64,000 nt of DNA from Ruminococcus sp. (lineage in GTDB: Bacteria; Bacillota; Clostridia; Oscillospirales; Ruminococcaceae): positions 1 to 64,000 of the forward strand of contig JAGCWY010000062.1 of assembly GCA_017961625.1 (NCBI GenBank), in the 5' to 3' direction. This document shows, one piece after another, positions 8,064-17,419 of the stretch (position 1 is its first letter; each line of letters opens with the position of its first letter). A model generated the notes under the pieces. That model saw nothing but the letters and a program-made list of their open reading frames with translations, had not been told where the DNA came from and did not search any database. Made by a program: the position numbers and the translations under genes.

Positions 8064-9449
8064 ATGCCGAATATGTCTGCTACAAGAAACGAGATGCCTG
8101 TACAGGCTCCCGACGTAAGAAACAAGAATTTCAGCGAGGTAGCTCTCGGCTATACCGAGGAACAGGCTATAGATGAAGCTAAACGCTGCCTTAATTGCAA
8201 GAACAAGCCTTGTTCCACAGGCTGTCCCGTACAGATAGATATTCCTGCATTTATTGCTCAGGTGGCTGAGGGAAATTTTGCAGAGGCTTACAAGATAATC
8301 ACAAAGTCCAGTTCACTTCCTGCTGTATGCGGAAGAGTATGTCCCCAGGAGACACAGTGCGAGAGCAAGTGCGTAAGAGGCATCAAAGGCGAGCCTGTTG
8401 CTATCGGACGCCTTGAAAGATTCGTCGCCGACTGGCACAACGCACAGCCCGAAGCAACTCCCGAAATGCCTGCAAAAAATGGTCACAAGGCTGCTGTTAT
8501 CGGTTCGGGTCCTTCTGGTCTTGCTTGCGCAGGCGACCTCGCCAAGAAGGGCTACGACGTTACTATATTTGAAGCTCTCCACGTTGCGGGAGGAGTTCTT
8601 TCTTATGGTATCCCCGAATTCAGACTTCCTAAGTCCATAGTTCAGAAGGAAATCGGCGGTCTAAAGGCTCTCGGCGTAAAGGTGGAGACAAATACCGTTG
8701 TCGGAAAGACTGTCTCTATTGACGAACTCATGAAGGAGGAGGGCTTTGAGTCCGTATTCATCGGCTCAGGCGCAGGTCTCCCTAGATTTATGAACATCCC
8801 CGGTGAGAACCTTAACGGAGTATACTCAGCAAACGAGTTCCTTACACGTATAAACCTCATGAAAGCATACAAAGAAGGCAGTGCTACACCTATCAAAGCT
8901 GGCAGCAAGGCTGTTATCGTAGGTGGCGGAAATGTTGCTATGGACGCCGCACGCTGCGCCAAGAGACTGGGTGCTGAGGTTTACATAGTTTACAGACGTA
9001 CAGAAGCTGAGCTACCTGCAAGAGCAGAGGAAGTCGAGCATGCCAAGGAAGAGGGTATTATCTTCAAGTTCCTCACAAATCCCGTTGAGATACAGGCTAC
9101 TGACGATGGTTGGGTAAAAAGCATACACTGTCAGCAGATGAAGCTCTCAGAGCCTGACGCTTCCGGTAGAGCAAAGCCTGTTCCGATAGACGGAGCCTTC
9201 ATAGACATTGAGGCTGACTGTGTTATCATGTCTATCGGCACCTCACCCAATCCCCTTATCAAGTCCACTACAGCTGGTCTCGACACCCAGAAGTGGGGCG
9301 GTATCATCGCTGACGAGGACGGCCTTACCTCCAAGGAAGGCGTTTACGCAGGCGGTGACGCCGTAACAGGAGCTGCTACAGTAATCCTCGCTATGGGCGC
9401 AGGCAAGAAGGCAGCCGCAGCTATGGACGAATATATGCAGAGAAAATAA
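8064..9449 (+). CDS. nfnB: NfnB: ferredoxin-NADP+ transhydrogenase large subunit (GltD-like)
   Basis: A 461-residue flavoprotein of the glutamate synthase small-subunit family. The N-terminal [4Fe-4S] Cys motifs (CLNCKNKPCSTGCPV and CGRVCPQETQCESKCV) precede two dinucleotide folds (AVIGSGPSGLACAGDL and VIVGGGNVAMDAARCA). On its own this would be called NADPH-dependent glutamate synthase beta chain. No glutamate synthase large subunit is nearby and the NfnA partner is adjacent, so NfnB is the better call. Translation is nearly coupled, with one base between the genes. Confidence 0.88.
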   Translation: MPNMSATRNEMPVQAPDVRNKNFSEVALGYTEEQAIDEAKRCLNCKNKPCSTGCPVQIDIPAFIAQVAEGNFAEAYKIITKSSSLPAVCGRVCPQETQCESKCVRGIKGEPVAIGRLERFVADWHNAQPEATPEMPAKNGHKAAVIGSGPSGLACAGDLAKKGYDVTIFEALHVAGGVLSYGIPEFRLPKSIVQKEIGGLKALGVKVETNTVVGKTVSIDELMKEEGFESVFIGSGAGLPRFMNIPGENLNGVYSANEFLTRINLMKAYKEGSATPIKAGSKAVIVGGGNVAMDAARCAKRLGAEVYIVYRRTEAELPARAEEVEHAKEEGIIFKFLTNPVEIQATDDGWVKSIHCQQMKLSEPDASGRAKPVPIDGAFIDIEADCVIMSIGTSPNPLIKSTTAGLDTQKWGGIIADEDGLTSKEGVYAGGDAVTGAATVILAMGAGKKAAAAMDEYMQRK

Positions 9450-9471
9450 GTCCTCTGAACGGAGGTACACC

Positions 9472-10095
9472 ATGAATAAAATTATTACCTCTCAGACGCT
9501 GGCACGTCTTCCTGTGTACTTCAATTACCTCAGATCTCTCCCGGAGGAGCGAAAAAAAGGCAATATATCCGCTACGGCTATTGCCGATGCCCTAGGCCTC
9601 AATGACGTTCAGGTCAGGAAAGATCTTGCCTCAGTAAGCAAGGGCGGCAGACCAAAGGTGGGTTATATCACCTCCGAACTTATGAGCGATATAGGCAGAT
9701 TTCTCGGCTTTGAGAACCGCGATGGCGTTGTTGTGGCAGGAATGGGAAACTTCGGCAGGGCTATGCTGGAATATAACGGTTTTGAAGCTTACGGCTTTGA
9801 TATCCTTTGCGGCTTCGACTGCAACAGAGAGCGCGTAGGCAGTTCCATAAACGGCAAGCCGGTCAGACATATCGACGAGCTAGAGAAATTTTGCAGGGAA
9901 AATGATATCAGTATAGGTATCATAACTGTTCCCGAGGCGGCTGCACAGGAGGTCTGTGACAGAATGGCAAAGGCAGGAATAAAATTTATCCTCAACTTTG
10001 CCGCAGTATACCTCAATGCTCCCAAAGGCGTTGCAGTGCATAATGAGAATATATCCCTCACTCTTGCAATGCTTGCAAGGCGCAGCGAGAACTGA
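9472..10095 (+). CDS. rex: redox-sensing transcriptional repressor Rex
   Basis: A 207-residue Rex protein. The N-terminal winged helix (SATAIADALGLNDVQVRKDL) is followed by a Rossmann NAD(H)-binding domain (VVVAGMGNFGRAML) and the C-terminal domain-swap helix. Rex senses the NADH/NAD+ ratio and represses fermentation and redox genes when NADH is low. The ribosome binding site GGAGG is at normal spacing, and the gene follows nfnB by 22 bases, so the sensor is probably co-transcribed with the transhydrogenase. Confidence 0.92.
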   Translation: MNKIITSQTLARLPVYFNYLRSLPEERKKGNISATAIADALGLNDVQVRKDLASVSKGGRPKVGYITSELMSDIGRFLGFENRDGVVVAGMGNFGRAMLEYNGFEAYGFDILCGFDCNRERVGSSINGKPVRHIDELEKFCRENDISIGIITVPEAAAQEVCDRMAKAGIKFILNFAAVYLNAPKGVAVHNENISLTLAMLARRSEN

Positions 10096-10179
10096 GCAAA
10101 CAGATAAAAGCAGAAAAAAGGGAACTTATTTCTTCCAATAAAGATCAATGCAACATACATTACAATTCTATATTTTCTA

Positions 10180-10208
10180 TTGACTTTAAACTTAATGTAA
10201 TTTATAAT
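10180..10208 (+). promoter_or_regulatory. sigma-A promoter
   Basis: TTGACT (10180-10185) and TATAAT (10203-10208) are separated by 17 bases. It points to the small membrane protein gene beginning at about 10244 and leaves a very short leader. Confidence 0.75.
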
Positions 10209-10243
10209 ATACTTATATCCCAAAAGTAAAGGAGGAAAAAATC

Positions 10244-10594
10244 ATAGCTGATATTAATAATCCAGGATCAAATAATCAGCCTCTAACTTCTGATACAAGC
10301 GAAAGTAAGTCGAAACTGCTCCCTATATTGCTTCTGATTTTTTTTGTCATAGCACTTGCTTATTTTGCTATCACATTCGGCAGGTTAGTGCCGCATACCA
10401 CAGATCATTATTACAATGCTCTCATATCAAACGCCCAGGCTGGGATCCCTTACGAAGAGGCTATCTCAAGGGCTGATGAACAGATATGGCAGAACCGGAT
10501 ACAAGCTATTATCTACGGCGTATTCTCGGTCCTCTCCATTGGCGGTTCAGTTTTATGCATTCTGGCTATAAAAAACGCAGGATCCAGGAAATAA
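10244..10594 (+). CDS. small membrane protein, apparent ATA start
   Basis: A 116-residue protein I do not recognise. A hydrophilic Asn/Ser-rich N-terminus of about 28 residues is followed by two membrane segments (about residues 28-46 and 88-110). The first canonical start in frame is TTG at 10328, which would begin inside the first membrane helix and has no ribosome binding site. GGAGG at 10231-10235 is instead followed after 8 bases by ATA at 10244, directly downstream of a consensus promoter. No ATG, GTG or TTG lies between this site and the upstream in-frame stop. The start is therefore probably non-canonical or mutated. Confidence 0.6.
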   Translation: MADINNPGSNNQPLTSDTSESKSKLLPILLLIFFVIALAYFAITFGRLVPHTTDHYYNALISNAQAGIPYEEAISRADEQIWQNRIQAIIYGVFSVLSIGGSVLCILAIKNAGSRK

Positions 10595-10601
10595 CTATGA
10601 A

Positions 10602-10626
10602 AGAGCTGCCTTGGGCAGCTCTTTTT
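10602..10626 (+). terminator. rho-independent terminator
   Basis: AGAGCTGCC pairs with GGCAGCTCT around a TTG loop, followed by TTTT. It separates the small membrane gene from carB. Confidence 0.85.
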
Positions 10627-10762
10627 GCGTCCGCGCCAATGCAGATGTTTAGCTGAATGTTGACCCGCGCCGTCACAACACTATACATTATGCACTAACA
10701 ACTAACCTCTGAATACGGCATATTCTCCAAAATTGTACTGGTCGTAAAAGATATTTTCTATA

Positions 10763-10856
10763 TTGCAATTTGCACCGAATTATGTTATTATATAAGGTAA
10801 GAAGTTGCGCCATGACGTTTCATGGCAAATATATCAACGTACATTTTCAATGTACG
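10763..10856 (+). promoter_or_regulatory. carB promoter and two-hairpin leader
   Basis: TTGCAA (10763-10768) and TATTAT (10786-10791) have a 17-base spacer. The short leader then folds into two perfect hairpins: GCCATGA/TCATGGC (10809-10826) and CGTACATT/AATGTACG (10838-10856). The second ends four bases before the AGGAG ribosome binding site at 10861. I see no T-run after either hairpin, so these look like a translational or RNA-binding element rather than a terminator. Confidence 0.55.
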
Positions 10857-10871
10857 GGTCAGGAGTATAAT

Positions 10872-13800
10872 ATGCCAAAAAGACAGGATATTAACAAGAT
10901 CATGATAATCGGCTCGGGTCCTATCATCATCGGACAGGCCTGCGAGTTCGACTATTCAGGCACTCAGGCCTGCAAGGCTCTTCGTAAGCTTGGATATGAG
11001 ATAGTCCTCGTAAACTCGAACCCTGCTACTATCATGACGGATCCCGATGTTGCTGATATTACTTACATCGAACCTCTCAACCTCGAAAGGCTTACTCAGA
11101 TAATCGAAAAAGAACGCCCAGACGCTCTTCTCCCCAATCTCGGCGGTCAGTCCGGACTCAATCTCTGTTCCGAGCTTGACAAGGCAGGCGTACTCAAACA
11201 GTTCGGCGTTCAGGTAATAGGCGTTCAGGTCGATGCTATCGAGCGCGGCGAGGACCGTATAGAGTTCAAGAACGCTATGAAAGCACTCGGCATCGGTATG
11301 CCAAAGAGCGAGGTAGCATATTCTGTCGATGAGGCTGTTAAAATAGCTGAAAAGCTGAAGTATCCCGTTGTTCTCCGTCCTGCCTACACTATGGGCGGTG
11401 CCGGCGGCGGTATGGTATACAATATAGATGAATTGAAGGTCGTATGCGCAAGAGGTCTCCAGGCTTCTCTAGTAGGACAGGTACTCGTTGAGGAATGTAT
11501 CTTCGGATGGGAAGAGCTTGAGCTGGAAGTTGTCCGCGATGCAGATAATAACAAGATCACAGTTTGCTTTATCGAGAACATTGACCCTATCGGCGTTCAT
11601 ACAGGCGATTCCTTCTGCTCTGCACCTATGCTCACTATCCCCGAGGACGTACAGGCTACGTTACAGGATATGTCATACAGGATAATCGAATCCATTGAAG
11701 TTATCGGCGGCTGCAACTGCCAGTTCGCACGCGATCCCGAAACAGGTCGTATAGTAGTTATTGAAATAAACCCCAGAACCTCACGTTCTTCCGCTCTTGC
11801 TTCAAAGGCAACAGGCTTCCCGATTGCTCTCGTTTCGGCTATGCTCGCCTGCGGTCTTACTCTCAAGGACATCGAATGCGGCAAGTACGGTACTCTTGAC
11901 AAATACGTTCCTGACGGAGATTATATAGTTATCAAGTTCGCACGCTGGGCTTTCGAGAAGTTCAAGGGCGCTGAGGACAAGCTCGGCACTCAGATGAGAG
12001 CTGTCGGCGAAGTAATGAGCATAGGCAAGACCTACAAGGAAGCTTTCCAGAAGGCTATCCGTTCACTTGAAACAGGTCGCTACGGACTCGGCTTTGCTAA
12101 GAATTTCAACAACATGACCAAAGAGGAGCTCCTTGCACAGCTACGCTTCCCCACAAGCGAAAGACAATTCTTAATGTATGAGGCTCTCCGCAAGGGCGCA
12201 ACTATAGATGAACTCTATGAGCTCACAAAGATAAAGAAGTACTTCATCGAGCAGATGAAGGAGCTTGTTGACGAAGAGGAGAAGCTCCTTACAATGAAGG
12301 GCTCAGTTCCTGCTGAAAATGTGCTCAGGCAGGCTAAGCTGGACGGATTCAGTGATCGTTACCTCAGTTCTCTCCTTGAAGTTACCGAGGAGGAGATACG
12401 CAATGCACGTATCGGCTTCGGTATAAAGGAAGCATGGGAGGGCGTTCACGTAAGCGGAACAAAGGATGCTGCTTACTACTACTCAACATATCACCTTGAC
12501 GAGGACAAGAGTCCTGTAAGCACAGAAAAGCCCAAGATAATGATACTTGGCGGCGGTCCTAACCGTATCGGTCAGGGTATCGAATTCGACTACTGCTGCG
12601 TTCACGCTGCACTTGCTCTGAAAAAGCTGGGCTTCGAGTCCATAATAGTAAACTGCAACCCAGAAACAGTATCCACTGACTATGATACATCGGATAAGCT
12701 CTATTTCGAGCCCCTTACTCTTGAGGATGTTCTTGCTATACACGAGAAGGAGAAGCCTGTGGGCGTTATAGCTCAGTTCGGCGGACAGACTCCTCTCAAC
12801 CTCGCAAACGACCTCAAAAAATACGGCGTTAATATCCTCGGTACTACTCCCGAGACTATCGACCTTGCCGAGGACCGTGACCACTTCCGCGCTATGATGG
12901 ACAAGCTCGGTATCCCAATGCCTGAGGCTGGTATGGCTGTAAATGCTGACGAGGCTATCGCTATCGCAAACAAGATAGGCTATCCCGTAATGGTACGTCC
13001 TTCCTACGTTCTCGGCGGACGCGGAATGGAGGTCGTTCACGACGACGAGATGATGAGAGTATACATGAACGCCGCTGTTGGTGTAACTCCCGACAGACCG
13101 ATACTTATAGACCGTTTCCTCAACCACGCTACAGAGTGCGAGGCTGACGCTATATCAGACGGTACACACTGCTTTGTTCCTGCTGTTATGGAGCATATCG
13201 AGCTCGCAGGCATACACTCCGGCGACTCAGCTTGTATACTCCCCTCAAAGAACCTGACAGAAAAGCAGGTGGCTACTATCAAGGAGTATACCAAGAAGAT
13301 AGCTGTGGAAATGAACGTATGCGGACTTATGAATATGCAGTACGCTATCGAGGGCGACACAGTATACGTTCTCGAAGCAAATCCCCGTGCGTCAAGAACA
13401 GTTCCGCTGGTATCAAAGGTATGCGATATCAACATGGTAAAGATAGCTACGGATATCATCACTTCCTCTATCACAGGCAGACCTTCTCCCGTTCCGGAGC
13501 TCAAGGACAAGAAGATAGGTCACTACGGCGTAAAGGAAGCTGTATTCCCCTTCAACATGTTCCAGGAGGTGGACCCTCTCCTCGGACCCGAAATGCGTTC
13601 AACAGGTGAGGTCCTCGGTATATCTCCTTCCTTCGGCGAGGCTTACTACAAGGCTCAGGAGGCTACAAAGAACAAGCTTCCGCTGGAGGGAACAGTTCTC
13701 CTCAGTGTATGCGAAAGAGACAAGCCGGAGCTTGTTGATATCGCTAAGTCCTTCCACGAACTGGGCTTCCATATAATCGCTACAGGCAAGAGCTATGAGA

Positions 13801-14093
13801 TGATAAAGGAAGCAGGCATACCCTGCGACAAGATCTTCAAGATATACGAGGGACGTCCGAATATCGCTGACGAGATCGCAAACGGTGAGATACAGATGAT
13901 AATCAATACTCCCGCAGGCAAGACTAGCGCTCACGACGACAGCTATATCCGCAAGGCTGCTATCAAGCACAGAGTTCCTTACATGACTACCATGGCTGCT
14001 GCAAAGGCAAGCGCAGAGGGTATCAAGGCTATCAAGAACAACACACACCTCGGCGTAAAGTCGCTTCAGGCACATCACGCCGATATAAAGTAA
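10872..14093 (+). CDS. carB: carbamoyl-phosphate synthase large subunit
   Basis: A 1073-residue protein, the normal length for CarB. Two homologous halves each carry an ATP-grasp module, beginning at KIMIIGSGPIIIGQACEFD and at KIMILGGGPNRIGQGIEFD. A C-terminal MGS-like allosteric domain (LLSVCERDKPELVDIAKSF onward) follows. It makes carbamoyl phosphate from bicarbonate, ATP and ammonia channelled from CarA, for arginine and pyrimidine synthesis. No carA is adjacent. The ATG at 10872 follows AGGAG; an earlier in-frame start would translate the leader hairpins. Confidence 0.97.
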   Translation: MPKRQDINKIMIIGSGPIIIGQACEFDYSGTQACKALRKLGYEIVLVNSNPATIMTDPDVADITYIEPLNLERLTQIIEKERPDALLPNLGGQSGLNLCSELDKAGVLKQFGVQVIGVQVDAIERGEDRIEFKNAMKALGIGMPKSEVAYSVDEAVKIAEKLKYPVVLRPAYTMGGAGGGMVYNIDELKVVCARGLQASLVGQVLVEECIFGWEELELEVVRDADNNKITVCFIENIDPIGVHTGDSFCSAPMLTIPEDVQATLQDMSYRIIESIEVIGGCNCQFARDPETGRIVVIEINPRTSRSSALASKATGFPIALVSAMLACGLTLKDIECGKYGTLDKYVPDGDYIVIKFARWAFEKFKGAEDKLGTQMRAVGEVMSIGKTYKEAFQKAIRSLETGRYGLGFAKNFNNMTKEELLAQLRFPTSERQFLMYEALRKGATIDELYELTKIKKYFIEQMKELVDEEEKLLTMKGSVPAENVLRQAKLDGFSDRYLSSLLEVTEEEIRNARIGFGIKEAWEGVHVSGTKDAAYYYSTYHLDEDKSPVSTEKPKIMILGGGPNRIGQGIEFDYCCVHAALALKKLGFESIIVNCNPETVSTDYDTSDKLYFEPLTLEDVLAIHEKEKPVGVIAQFGGQTPLNLANDLKKYGVNILGTTPETIDLAEDRDHFRAMMDKLGIPMPEAGMAVNADEAIAIANKIGYPVMVRPSYVLGGRGMEVVHDDEMMRVYMNAAVGVTPDRPILIDRFLNHATECEADAISDGTHCFVPAVMEHIELAGIHSGDSACILPSKNLTEKQVATIKEYTKKIAVEMNVCGLMNMQYAIEGDTVYVLEANPRASRTVPLVSKVCDINMVKIATDIITSSITGRPSPVPELKDKKIGHYGVKEAVFPFNMFQEVDPLLGPEMRSTGEVLGISPSFGEAYYKAQEATKNKLPLEGTVLLSVCERDKPELVDIAKSFHELGFHIIATGKSYEMIKEAGIPCDKIFKIYEGRPNIADEIANGEIQMIINTPAGKTSAHDDSYIRKAAIKHRVPYMTTMAAAKASAEGIKAIKNNTHLGVKSLQAHHADIK

Positions 14094-14148
14094 CAATAAC
14101 AGTGCCGTCTCTTATCATGAGGCGGCACAAATGATATGGGGGATCAAT

Positions 14149-14850
14149 ATGAACAAAAAATCTTACAATGAATGCAGCGATCAGGAGCTGAAGGAAAGGC
14201 TCCTTGAAGCTGTGGATATGACTTATAACACAAAACTTGCTTTAAATGTGATAAAATGCCTTTTGATTGCTTTGGCAGTGACAATTTTACCTGCGATTAT
14301 CCGCATTACAGACGTCAGACTGTGTTATCTGGCTGTCAGCGCGATATTCTTCGGGGCAGGAGCAGTTCATCTGAAACATCATCTGAGCCGCGGACGCTTC
14401 TGTATAAAGAGCGCGGCGGCGATTATATGGGGAGCTCTGAGCTTTGCATGGGTGTGCATATTTTTCCGCAATTTTGACCGCATAAACTACCTTATGCATT
14501 TATTCTTCCTTTTCTTCGGGATAGCTCTCATAGTGCTGAACTACGCTGACGCATGGCTCAGAAAGATACATTGCAGCACGGCTTGTGATATGAAATTCGC
14601 AAAAAACGAATACACAGGAAAAAGAGAGCCCACAGCTAATGTCGGCGACCGTACCGTAGTTTTTGACCAGGACGAGAATTTCCTCTCCCCCGGATACGGC
14701 GGAAACATCAGGTTTTTCATCAATCCGGACAATGTCAGCGAGCTGTACTGCAAGGAGCTTTTCCGCTCCGCAAAGCTCTCCGCGTGGATCTTCGGAGGAA
14801 TGTGGTGCGCTTTCGTAGGCGTATTCCTTCTTGCAATGAAATTCGCATAA
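14149..14850 (+). CDS. membrane protein of unknown function
   Basis: A 233-residue protein with about five hydrophobic segments (roughly residues 33-52, 58-75, 90-107, 115-135 and 210-230). A soluble region between the last two (about residues 140-205) contains paired charged and aromatic residues. I do not recognise the family. The ATG at 14149 follows GGGGGAT. A short inverted repeat (GTGCCG/CGGCAC) lies between it and carB without a T-run. Confidence 0.5.
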   Translation: MNKKSYNECSDQELKERLLEAVDMTYNTKLALNVIKCLLIALAVTILPAIIRITDVRLCYLAVSAIFFGAGAVHLKHHLSRGRFCIKSAAAIIWGALSFAWVCIFFRNFDRINYLMHLFFLFFGIALIVLNYADAWLRKIHCSTACDMKFAKNEYTGKREPTANVGDRTVVFDQDENFLSPGYGGNIRFFINPDNVSELYCKELFRSAKLSAWIFGGMWCAFVGVFLLAMKFA

Positions 14851-14875
14851 GCTTAACGATGATCATATATGTCAA

Positions 14876-14907
14876 AAGCTCCTGCTTTTTACGCAGGAGC
14901 TTTTTTG
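14876..14907 (+). terminator. rho-independent terminator
   Basis: AGCTCCTGC pairs with GCAGGAGCT, followed by TTTTTT. It ends the preceding membrane protein gene. Confidence 0.85.
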
Positions 14908-14918
14908 TCCGAAAATAA

Positions 14919-14943
14919 AAGCCCCCATATCATACAGGGGCTT
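14919..14943 (-). terminator. rho-independent terminator of mscL
   Basis: Read on the minus strand, AAGCCCC and GGGGCTT form a stem followed by TTTATTTT, just beyond the mscL stop codon. Confidence 0.75.
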
Positions 14944-14964
14944 CGGTGTTGAAGCAGTATTTTT

Positions 14965-15360
14965 TTACTTCTTGTTCTGCTCTTTCAGAAGGTCTCTGAT
15001 CTCTGTGAGAAGAACTTCTTCCTTCGGAGGCTCAGCAGGCTTTTCCTCTTCCTTCTTCTTTCCCATGTTTACGACTTTATTAACTGCCTTTACCATGAGG
15101 AAAATACAGAATGCCATGATGAGGAAGTTGATGATAGCAGTGATAAAGTGACCCCAGTTGAGGTACTGTCCAGTATCACCAAGCTTGATCTTGCCGGCAA
15201 CTTCAGCGCCGCCTATGCAGGCGATAAGAGGATTGATGAAGTCCTCAGTAAGGGCTGTTACAATGTTTCCAAATGCAGCACCGATAATAACGCCGACTGC
15301 CATGTCCATTACATTGCCTTTGAGTGCGAATTCTTTGAATTCCTTCAAAAACTTCTTCAT
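14965..15360 (-). CDS. mscL: large-conductance mechanosensitive channel MscL
   Basis: A 131-residue MscL. The N-terminal amphipathic helix and TM1 (FALKGNVMDMAVGVIIGAAF) include the conserved pore-lining sequence, and TM2 is FLIMAFCIFLMVKAVNKV. A C-terminal charged bundle with the helix LTEIRDLLKE follows. It forms a homopentameric emergency release valve opened by membrane tension in osmotic downshock. The length and both helices are standard. Confidence 0.97.
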   Translation of the reverse strand: MKKFLKEFKEFALKGNVMDMAVGVIIGAAFGNIVTALTEDFINPLIACIGGAEVAGKIKLGDTGQYLNWGHFITAIINFLIMAFCIFLMVKAVNKVVNMGKKKEEEKPAEPPKEEVLLTEIRDLLKEQNKK

Positions 15361-15400
15361 TTTTTACAACATCTCCTTGATAAGATATAAAATAGATTTA

Positions 15401-16888
15401 TTAAATTTCCGGCAAGCCGGGAATTTCCACTTTATTTTTGGCCTTTTTTGCCTTCATTTCTTCGGGTAGCTCTATAGCGTCTATCTCGTCGTTGTAGGTT
15501 CTTGCCTTTTTAGGCATAGCCTGTACGGCGCGATCCGCCTGTGCCATCATAGAACCTCTGCGCTGAGCTGCTCCTGCAGCTTCGAGATCATCGGCGTTAG
15601 CAGCCTTTGTACCGCCCATGATATTCCATGCCTTGCCCTTCTCGTTCGCTCTGAGCCCAGAAGCATCCACTGCCTTTGTGGAACCCATATAGTCTCTCAT
15701 TCTGTAGTCATCCTTAGCCTTGAGCTTGCTGGCGTCGCCGACTTCTGCGCTCCTCATATACATACTGTTAAGCTTTGACGACTCGTTCTTTTTCAGTTCG
15801 CTTGCGTCCACTAGGGGAGTATCGTTCATATACGGATTGCCCTTTTTCTCAAAGCGCTTCATGCCCTCAATCTCATCTCCGCGCTTGCCGAAGAAATCGT
15901 TGGCATTATCCATTTCAGCGTGCTCTGTAGCCTTTCCACCGTCGAAAAACTCCCAGAAATCATCAGGCACCTCTACCTTTTCCTTATCCTCAACGGGAGG
16001 TGGAACAGGAGCCTGTGCGAACTGGGCTGGTATACCGCTCATATTCGGTACAACCTGCATGCCGGCTGCCGGAACAGCTCCCTCGGGAAGCTCTCCTATA
16101 TGAGGCGGCTGAGCATACATCACGGGCTGACCGTAAACAGGCATACCATTCTGATCGTAGCCTATTATCTGCGGCTGGCTGTACATCACGGGCTGACCGT
16201 ATACAGGCATACCGTTCTGATCGTAACCTATGAGCTGAGGCTGGTACATCACCGGCTGACCGTAAACGGGCATACCGTTCTGGTCATAGCCTATGAGCTG
16301 AGGCTGATACATCACCGGCTGACTGTATACAGGAATACCATTTGTCTGCTGTTGAGATGCAGCCTGCGGTGAAGCTGCTCCCTGAGGCTGAGGCCCCCCC
16401 TGCATCATGCCCTGCGGCTGGGGTATTCCCTGCATAACACCCTGGGGCTGGGGAATGCCTTGCATCATCCCCTGCGGCTGGGGTATTCCCTGCATGACGC
16501 CCGGCTGACGAAGACCACCAGCATTCTGGAACTGTGCCTGCCTTACAGCCTTGGATTGCTCTGGCAAAGTTACTCTGCCTGTATCGAGCTTGGGAATAAA
16601 TGGCTCGTCTATATCGTCAAAGCTACTGAAATCGAACTCTTCGTCAGTATCATTGAGCTCAGCAGCTGTATATAGGTCTGAGGAAGAATCCCTCGACGAA
16701 GTATCACTTATAGTGAAAGTTCCGCTTCCAAGAGTAAATCCGCCAGTCGAAGGATCATCTTCGGAATGATATCCACCCATATCGACCTGTTCAATGTTAA
16801 TATCCTGCGGATTATCAAGATTTGTTCCGCATTTTACGCAGAACTTGAAGCCCTTTTCATTGTTGGTTCCGCACTGTGGACATTTCAT
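15401..16888 (-). CDS. zinc-ribbon protein with tandem repeat region
   Basis: A 495-residue protein starting with a CxxC...CxxC zinc ribbon (KCPQCGTNNEKGFKFCVKCG). A Ser/Asp-rich stretch follows, then Pro/Gln/Gly repeats (QGIPQPQGMM-like, about five copies), then about four copies of a 21-residue unit built on YDQNGMPVYGQPVMY. The C-terminal half has repeated short motifs (VDASGL, NADDLE-type) and ends in a basic/acidic segment. There is no signal peptide or membrane segment. I chose the ATG at 16888 because AAAGGAG is 8 bases upstream. Function unknown; the zinc ribbon plus disordered repeats suggests a scaffold or sensor. Confidence 0.65.
   Translation of the reverse strand: MKCPQCGTNNEKGFKFCVKCGTNLDNPQDINIEQVDMGGYHSEDDPSTGGFTLGSGTFTISDTSSRDSSSDLYTAAELNDTDEEFDFSSFDDIDEPFIPKLDTGRVTLPEQSKAVRQAQFQNAGGLRQPGVMQGIPQPQGMMQGIPQPQGVMQGIPQPQGMMQGGPQPQGAASPQAASQQQTNGIPVYSQPVMYQPQLIGYDQNGMPVYGQPVMYQPQLIGYDQNGMPVYGQPVMYSQPQIIGYDQNGMPVYGQPVMYAQPPHIGELPEGAVPAAGMQVVPNMSGIPAQFAQAPVPPPVEDKEKVEVPDDFWEFFDGGKATEHAEMDNANDFFGKRGDEIEGMKRFEKKGNPYMNDTPLVDASELKKNESSKLNSMYMRSAEVGDASKLKAKDDYRMRDYMGSTKAVDASGLRANEKGKAWNIMGGTKAANADDLEAAGAAQRRGSMMAQADRAVQAMPKKARTYNDEIDAIELPEEMKAKKAKNKVEIPGLPEI
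16110..16500 (-). repeat. coding tandem repeats in zinc-ribbon gene
   Basis: Two adjacent repeat blocks: about four near-perfect 63-base units (16110-16335) encoding the YDQNGMPVYGQP-type repeat, and about five 30-base units (16390-16500) encoding QGIPQPQGMM-type repeats. Copy number is likely variable between strains. Confidence 0.8.
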
Positions 16889-17008
16889 AAACATCACTCC
16901 TTTAGGCGAAAATACAGAAAAACCGCAGAGCCGTAAACATAAGTAGAACGACCTTTTTTGTCAAGCCATCCCCCTAACAGCTCTGCTATCATACACTTTC
17001 ACAATTAT

Positions 17009-17037
17009 ATTATACCATTATGTTAATGGATTTTCAA
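17009..17037 (-). promoter_or_regulatory. sigma-A promoter for zinc-ribbon gene
   Basis: On the minus strand TTGAAA and TATAAT are separated by 17 bases, oriented toward the zinc-ribbon gene. Confidence 0.7.
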
Positions 17038-17419
17038 GAGGTTTGATAAAAGATTGTGCAATACTGTGCTAAAGCAACATAGCTTTTTGTATACAATAAC
17101 GCTTTATGTCGTTTTTATGAGCTTTCTTCCGAGTAAACGAACTTATCCTGATACGTACCGCCCTTCCTCCCATTGGTGAATAATAACAGATAAACCACCT
17201 ATATTGTTATGTATATACCGCGATTTTACAAATATAACCCCAAACCACTATATTTTCACAAAGAAATATGTTATAATGTAGTGTATCCTTAGGGGAACTT
17301 TATTCCGCCCTCGACGGATATATTTCATTTATGAAAAACAGGCTTTCAGTAAAGAGAAAAATAAAGAACAAAAGTAAATTATTGCAAGCTGAAATATGAC
17401 AGCGGATTGGAGAATATCT
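17038..17419. other. intergenic region before the VanY-like gene
   Basis: AT-rich, with no gene I can support. A TATAAT at 17272-17277 points rightward but lacks a good -35 (TATATT), so it is a weak candidate promoter for the carboxypeptidase gene. Confidence 0.35.

Noticed and set aside
8064..9449. NADPH-dependent glutamate synthase beta chain
   Set aside because: No large subunit is present and the adjacent NfnA partner makes the transhydrogenase the better reading.
16110..16500. CRISPR-like array
   Set aside because: The repeats are coding, lack unique spacers of constant length and encode a regular peptide repeat.
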